From: Spirochaetia bacterium
GTDB lineage: Bacteria > Spirochaetota > Spirochaetia > Treponematales > Rectinemataceae
Reading direction: 5' to 3'
NCBI GenBank assembly: GCA_029975555.1
Contig: JARKOY010000174.1
Location: 1 to 64,000, forward strand
DNA length: 64,000 nt
Shown here: piece after piece, positions 61,657 to 64,000 of the stretch
Numbering within the stretch: the first letter of the stretch is position 1
How the letters are laid out: each line of letters starts with the position of its first letter
Notes under the pieces: generated by a model
What the model saw: only the letters and a program-made list of their open reading frames with translations
Database searches by the model: none
Told to the model about the DNA's origin: nothing
Translations under genes and position numbers: made by a program

Positions 61657-62751
61657 ATGCGCAAAGTATTCCTTGTCGGCGATGTCGGCGGCACGAATAC
61701 GAATCTGGCCCTTGCACGACACGACCAATCCGGTATCCACCTCATCAAAAAGGCGCGGTTCTCGACCAAGCAGGAAAAATCCCTCCTAGACCCTGTCAGG
61801 CGCTTTCTCGAGGAAGCGCGGGCTGCCGGCTCCACAGACTCCATCGACTTCTGCTGCATTTCAGGCGCAGGGCCTGTGCTGCCGGACGAAAGCATCCCCC
61901 TCACCAATGCTCCCTGGAGCATCCATGCATCGGAGCTCTCTTCCCTGCTCAACATCCCTGTCAAATTGATCAATGACTTTACGGCCCTATCGTATGCGGT
62001 GACACTCCTCGACTACCGGGACACGGAGGCGGTGACGCAACTTCCGCACACGGACGGCTCTCTCTATGCACCGCGCGACGGAATCATGCTCGTCATCGGG
62101 GCTGGAACAGGGCTCGGCGTGGGCTTTGTAGACCGCACTGGCGACCACATCAAGGCCTTCCCCTCAGAGGGAGGGCACTCGGAAATGCCATGCTTCGACG
62201 ATCTCAGCAGGGCGATACACCACTGGCTGAGCGACAGATACGGCTACGCCGCCGGGGCCGAGATAGCCATCGCAGGACAAGGAATAGCGAACATCTTCGA
62301 ATTCATCTGTTCGGATGAATTCGACGTCAGGTTGCTGTCCGACGACTATGAAGTTCCGCGTACAGCGTTAGAAGCAGCGCCGTCCAACACGGCCCGGAAC
62401 ATTCTGGCTTCTCCGCGTCTGGACTGGCCCGCCCTCATTGCGCTCCACGCCGAGGACGATGCATTCTGCGCGCTCACCATGGAAGTCTTCGTCAGGCTCT
62501 ACGCGCTCAAGGCCGCCAATCTGGCTTCTATTTTTCTGCCTGCAGGCGGCGTATGGCTCGCGGGAGGCATCTCTTCTAAAAACGAGCGCTGGCTTCTCCA
62601 GAACGCCCGCTTCATGCGCTGGTTCGAGAAAAACTATGCGCCGCACATTCGCCAATTCCTTGCGCACACCCCAGTCATGATCGTAAAAAATTACGACATC
62701 TCGCTCTTGGGTGCGGCGGTTGCCGCCATTCAGTTCTCTGCCCACGAGTAA
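61657..62751 (+). CDS. glk: Glucokinase (Glk family)
   Basis: A 364-residue ATP-dependent glucose kinase of the bacterial Glk family. The phosphate-1 motif is VGDVGGTNTNLALAR (about 6-20), the sugar region LINDFTALSYAV (about 106-117), VIGAGTGLGVGFV (about 144-156) and EGGHSEMPCFDD (about 169-180), and GGVWLAGGISSKN near the C-terminus. I start it at the ATG at 61657, which the promoter geometry favours over 61651. With phosphoglucomutase and the next gene it supports a glucose-6-P/UDP-sugar route. Confidence 0.92.
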   Translation: MRKVFLVGDVGGTNTNLALARHDQSGIHLIKKARFSTKQEKSLLDPVRRFLEEARAAGSTDSIDFCCISGAGPVLPDESIPLTNAPWSIHASELSSLLNIPVKLINDFTALSYAVTLLDYRDTEAVTQLPHTDGSLYAPRDGIMLVIGAGTGLGVGFVDRTGDHIKAFPSEGGHSEMPCFDDLSRAIHHWLSDRYGYAAGAEIAIAGQGIANIFEFICSDEFDVRLLSDDYEVPRTALEAAPSNTARNILASPRLDWPALIALHAEDDAFCALTMEVFVRLYALKAANLASIFLPAGGVWLAGGISSKNERWLLQNARFMRWFEKNYAPHIRQFLAHTPVMIVKNYDISLLGAAVAAIQFSAHE

Positions 62752-62763
62752 TGCAGGAAGGCT

Positions 62764-64000
62764 ATGACAGAAGCAGACCTTGATCCGGCGCTGCGCGAAG
62801 ACATGATCGCAAAGCACGTCGACATCGGCCTCACGCTCGATATTCTGAATCGATACAACAGCGGCGATTTTGACCATTTCACCAAGGTGGTGCCCAGCGG
62901 TATCCCTCCGATCGACGGAGTCGGCGTGGTCGATATCCGCGACAGGAGCCCGGACAGAATCTTATTCAGGTTTTCGAGGGAACAAGCCCTCGCAAATCTC
63001 AAGAAACACGGCATTTCTCTCTCCGGCGACCTTGGCCCGGGGAAGGGCGCAGTATTCGAAGGACGAGATGGGGCGGAAGTCTTTCTCTCTTTTACGACAG
63101 AAGCCCTCAAGGCCATCGGCAGACAGATGCTTGGACGATGCGCATACGGCGTCCTCAACGGAGGCTCTGCGACGAGCTACGCCGACCTCAAAAAGAACCG
63201 GGCGGTCGACGAGGCTCTATTCTCCGCCCTTAAGCCCTCCTTCGAGCGCCTCGCAGCGCAGTGCAGAGACATGCCCAAAGGCCTGACTCCTGCCTACATC
63301 AATCCCGACGGCTCGCCGGGCGCAACCTTTCTTGAGCTCAAAATGCGGGCTCGTCTCCTCGCCGCACAAGAGCTTCCCCCGCCCCACCGGCGCGAGCCTT
63401 TCATGCCTCTCTTTCAGATGACCAGCACGGCGAACCATGAACAGCTGATGCGCGCGTACGAAGATATCCAGCGCTCGCCTTTTCTGGCGCATCTCGCGGC
63501 CGACGTTGGTCTGAAAGCTTCAGACTGGCTGAGCGGGATTCAGCCCATGATCGCCGCGTACACGCATTCCGCCGAAGGCCGCCCAAAGCGCATCTTCGAC
63601 AGGGCTTACGGCAGAGAACACTGTGCGCTCGCCCTCCCCGGCGGCCATGGACAAAGTTTCATGGTCCTCGCCGATGTATTCCGCGAGCTCCAGAGAGAAG
63701 GGATGCGCTACGCGATGCTGAGCAACGTCGACAACATAGGCGCCTATGCCGACCCTGTCGAGCTGGCCATCCTCGGAATTTCAGGTAAACCCGCAGGCTT
63801 CGATTTCTCCTTCAAAACCCCCGTGGACCTGAAAGGTGGCATTCTGGTGTGCACGCAGGACGGCTCGAAGAATGTCGTCGACATCGGTCCGGCAATCGAG
63901 CTGGAGGAGATAGAGCGCCTCGAACGAGGAGGCGCGCAGATACTGTTCAACTGCGCGACGGGCATTTTCGACCTCGACTGGCTCGTGCCGCACCTCGACG
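62764..64000 (+). CDS. UDP-sugar pyrophosphorylase (UDPGP family), 3' end cut by the window
   Basis: The 412 visible residues match the eukaryote-type UDPGP fold: a nucleotide-binding loop variant YGVLNGGSATSYADLKKNRAVD (about 128-149), the region GGHGQSFMVLADVFRELQREGMRYAMLSNVDNIGAYADP with the SNVDNIGA sugar motif, and GGILVCTQDGSKNVVDI. These enzymes make UDP-glucose or UDP-N-acetylhexosamine from the sugar-1-phosphate and UTP. AGGAAGG lies before the ATG at 62764; the gene follows glk by 12 bases. The frame is open to the end of the window. Confidence 0.87.
   Translation, partial: MTEADLDPALREDMIAKHVDIGLTLDILNRYNSGDFDHFTKVVPSGIPPIDGVGVVDIRDRSPDRILFRFSREQALANLKKHGISLSGDLGPGKGAVFEGRDGAEVFLSFTTEALKAIGRQMLGRCAYGVLNGGSATSYADLKKNRAVDEALFSALKPSFERLAAQCRDMPKGLTPAYINPDGSPGATFLELKMRARLLAAQELPPPHRREPFMPLFQMTSTANHEQLMRAYEDIQRSPFLAHLAADVGLKASDWLSGIQPMIAAYTHSAEGRPKRIFDRAYGREHCALALPGGHGQSFMVLADVFRELQREGMRYAMLSNVDNIGAYADPVELAILGISGKPAGFDFSFKTPVDLKGGILVCTQDGSKNVVDIGPAIELEEIERLERGGAQILFNCATGIFDLDWLVPHLD

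Overview
The window looks like a chromosomal segment of a spirochaete (Spirochaetota, probably a Treponema- or Rectinema-like member of the Spirochaetales) with moderately high GC. This rests on the E-DUF2764-A-B-D-I-K order of a V/A-type ATPase operon, which I know from Borrelia and Treponema, on an ispE-spoVG-rplY neighbourhood, on a second EF-G-like protein, and on the general gene content. No read of a 16S gene or database search supports this; it is inference from gene content. Nearly all genes are intact and packed into short operons, often with 4-base ATGA overlaps.

Layout. 1-6905 (+): tail of an unknown gene, secA, an NFACT/Rqc2-type protein, and a substrate-binding/permease/ATPase import system of the NitT/TauT class. 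6875-16270 (-): ispE, spoVG, tRNA-Gln, rplY (ending in a terminator), then tilS, ftsH, an S1C lipoprotein protease and a hybrid histidine kinase. 16463-21160 (+): a very acidic small protein, then a MarR regulator behind a perfect palindromic operator and a heterodimeric ABC exporter; this block looks acquired. 21183-29804 (-): ligA-yggU-argS, rplU-rpmA (terminator), obg-nadD-yqeK-lytR-rsfS. 29954-34673 (+): a NusG paralogue in one operon with three xanthine-dehydrogenase-like subunits that have lost their molybdenum-site residues, and a methyltransferase. 34711-47502: mfd, an orphan receiver-like protein, an ArsR regulator, ispG and the V-ATPase operon. 47503-48784: a gene-poor stretch with tRNA-Gly, tRNA-Pro and tRNA-Arg, a 56-bp direct repeat that copies the 5' end of tRNA-Gly, and a probable integrase scrap. 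48613-52230 (+): a leader peptide, the magnesium P-type ATPase mgtA and a PTS IIA-like protein. 52345-64000: fusA2, nrdR, a slipin, a small coiled-coil protein, an rRNA methyltransferase, gph, phosphoglucomutase, an exonuclease, an M23 peptidase, glucokinase and a UDP-sugar pyrophosphorylase that runs off the end.

Most striking is the mgtA leader. A 37-codon ORF with a strong ribosome-binding site contains an acidic/proline run (EPEDPFPRP) like that of enterobacterial MgtL. Its 3' half overlaps two sequence arms that can form an anti-sequestor. A competing 9-bp helix would hide the mgtA ribosome-binding site. The second is the NusG-paralogue/pseudo-xanthine-dehydrogenase operon. The third is a set of promoters (secA, ispE, ligA, the NusG paralogue, glk, nearly arsR) whose -10 box sits 6-9 nt before the start codon, which predicts leaderless mRNAs. 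The glycolytic/storage genes at the right end (phosphoglucomutase, glucokinase, UDP-sugar pyrophosphorylase) suggest a sugar-metabolising cell.
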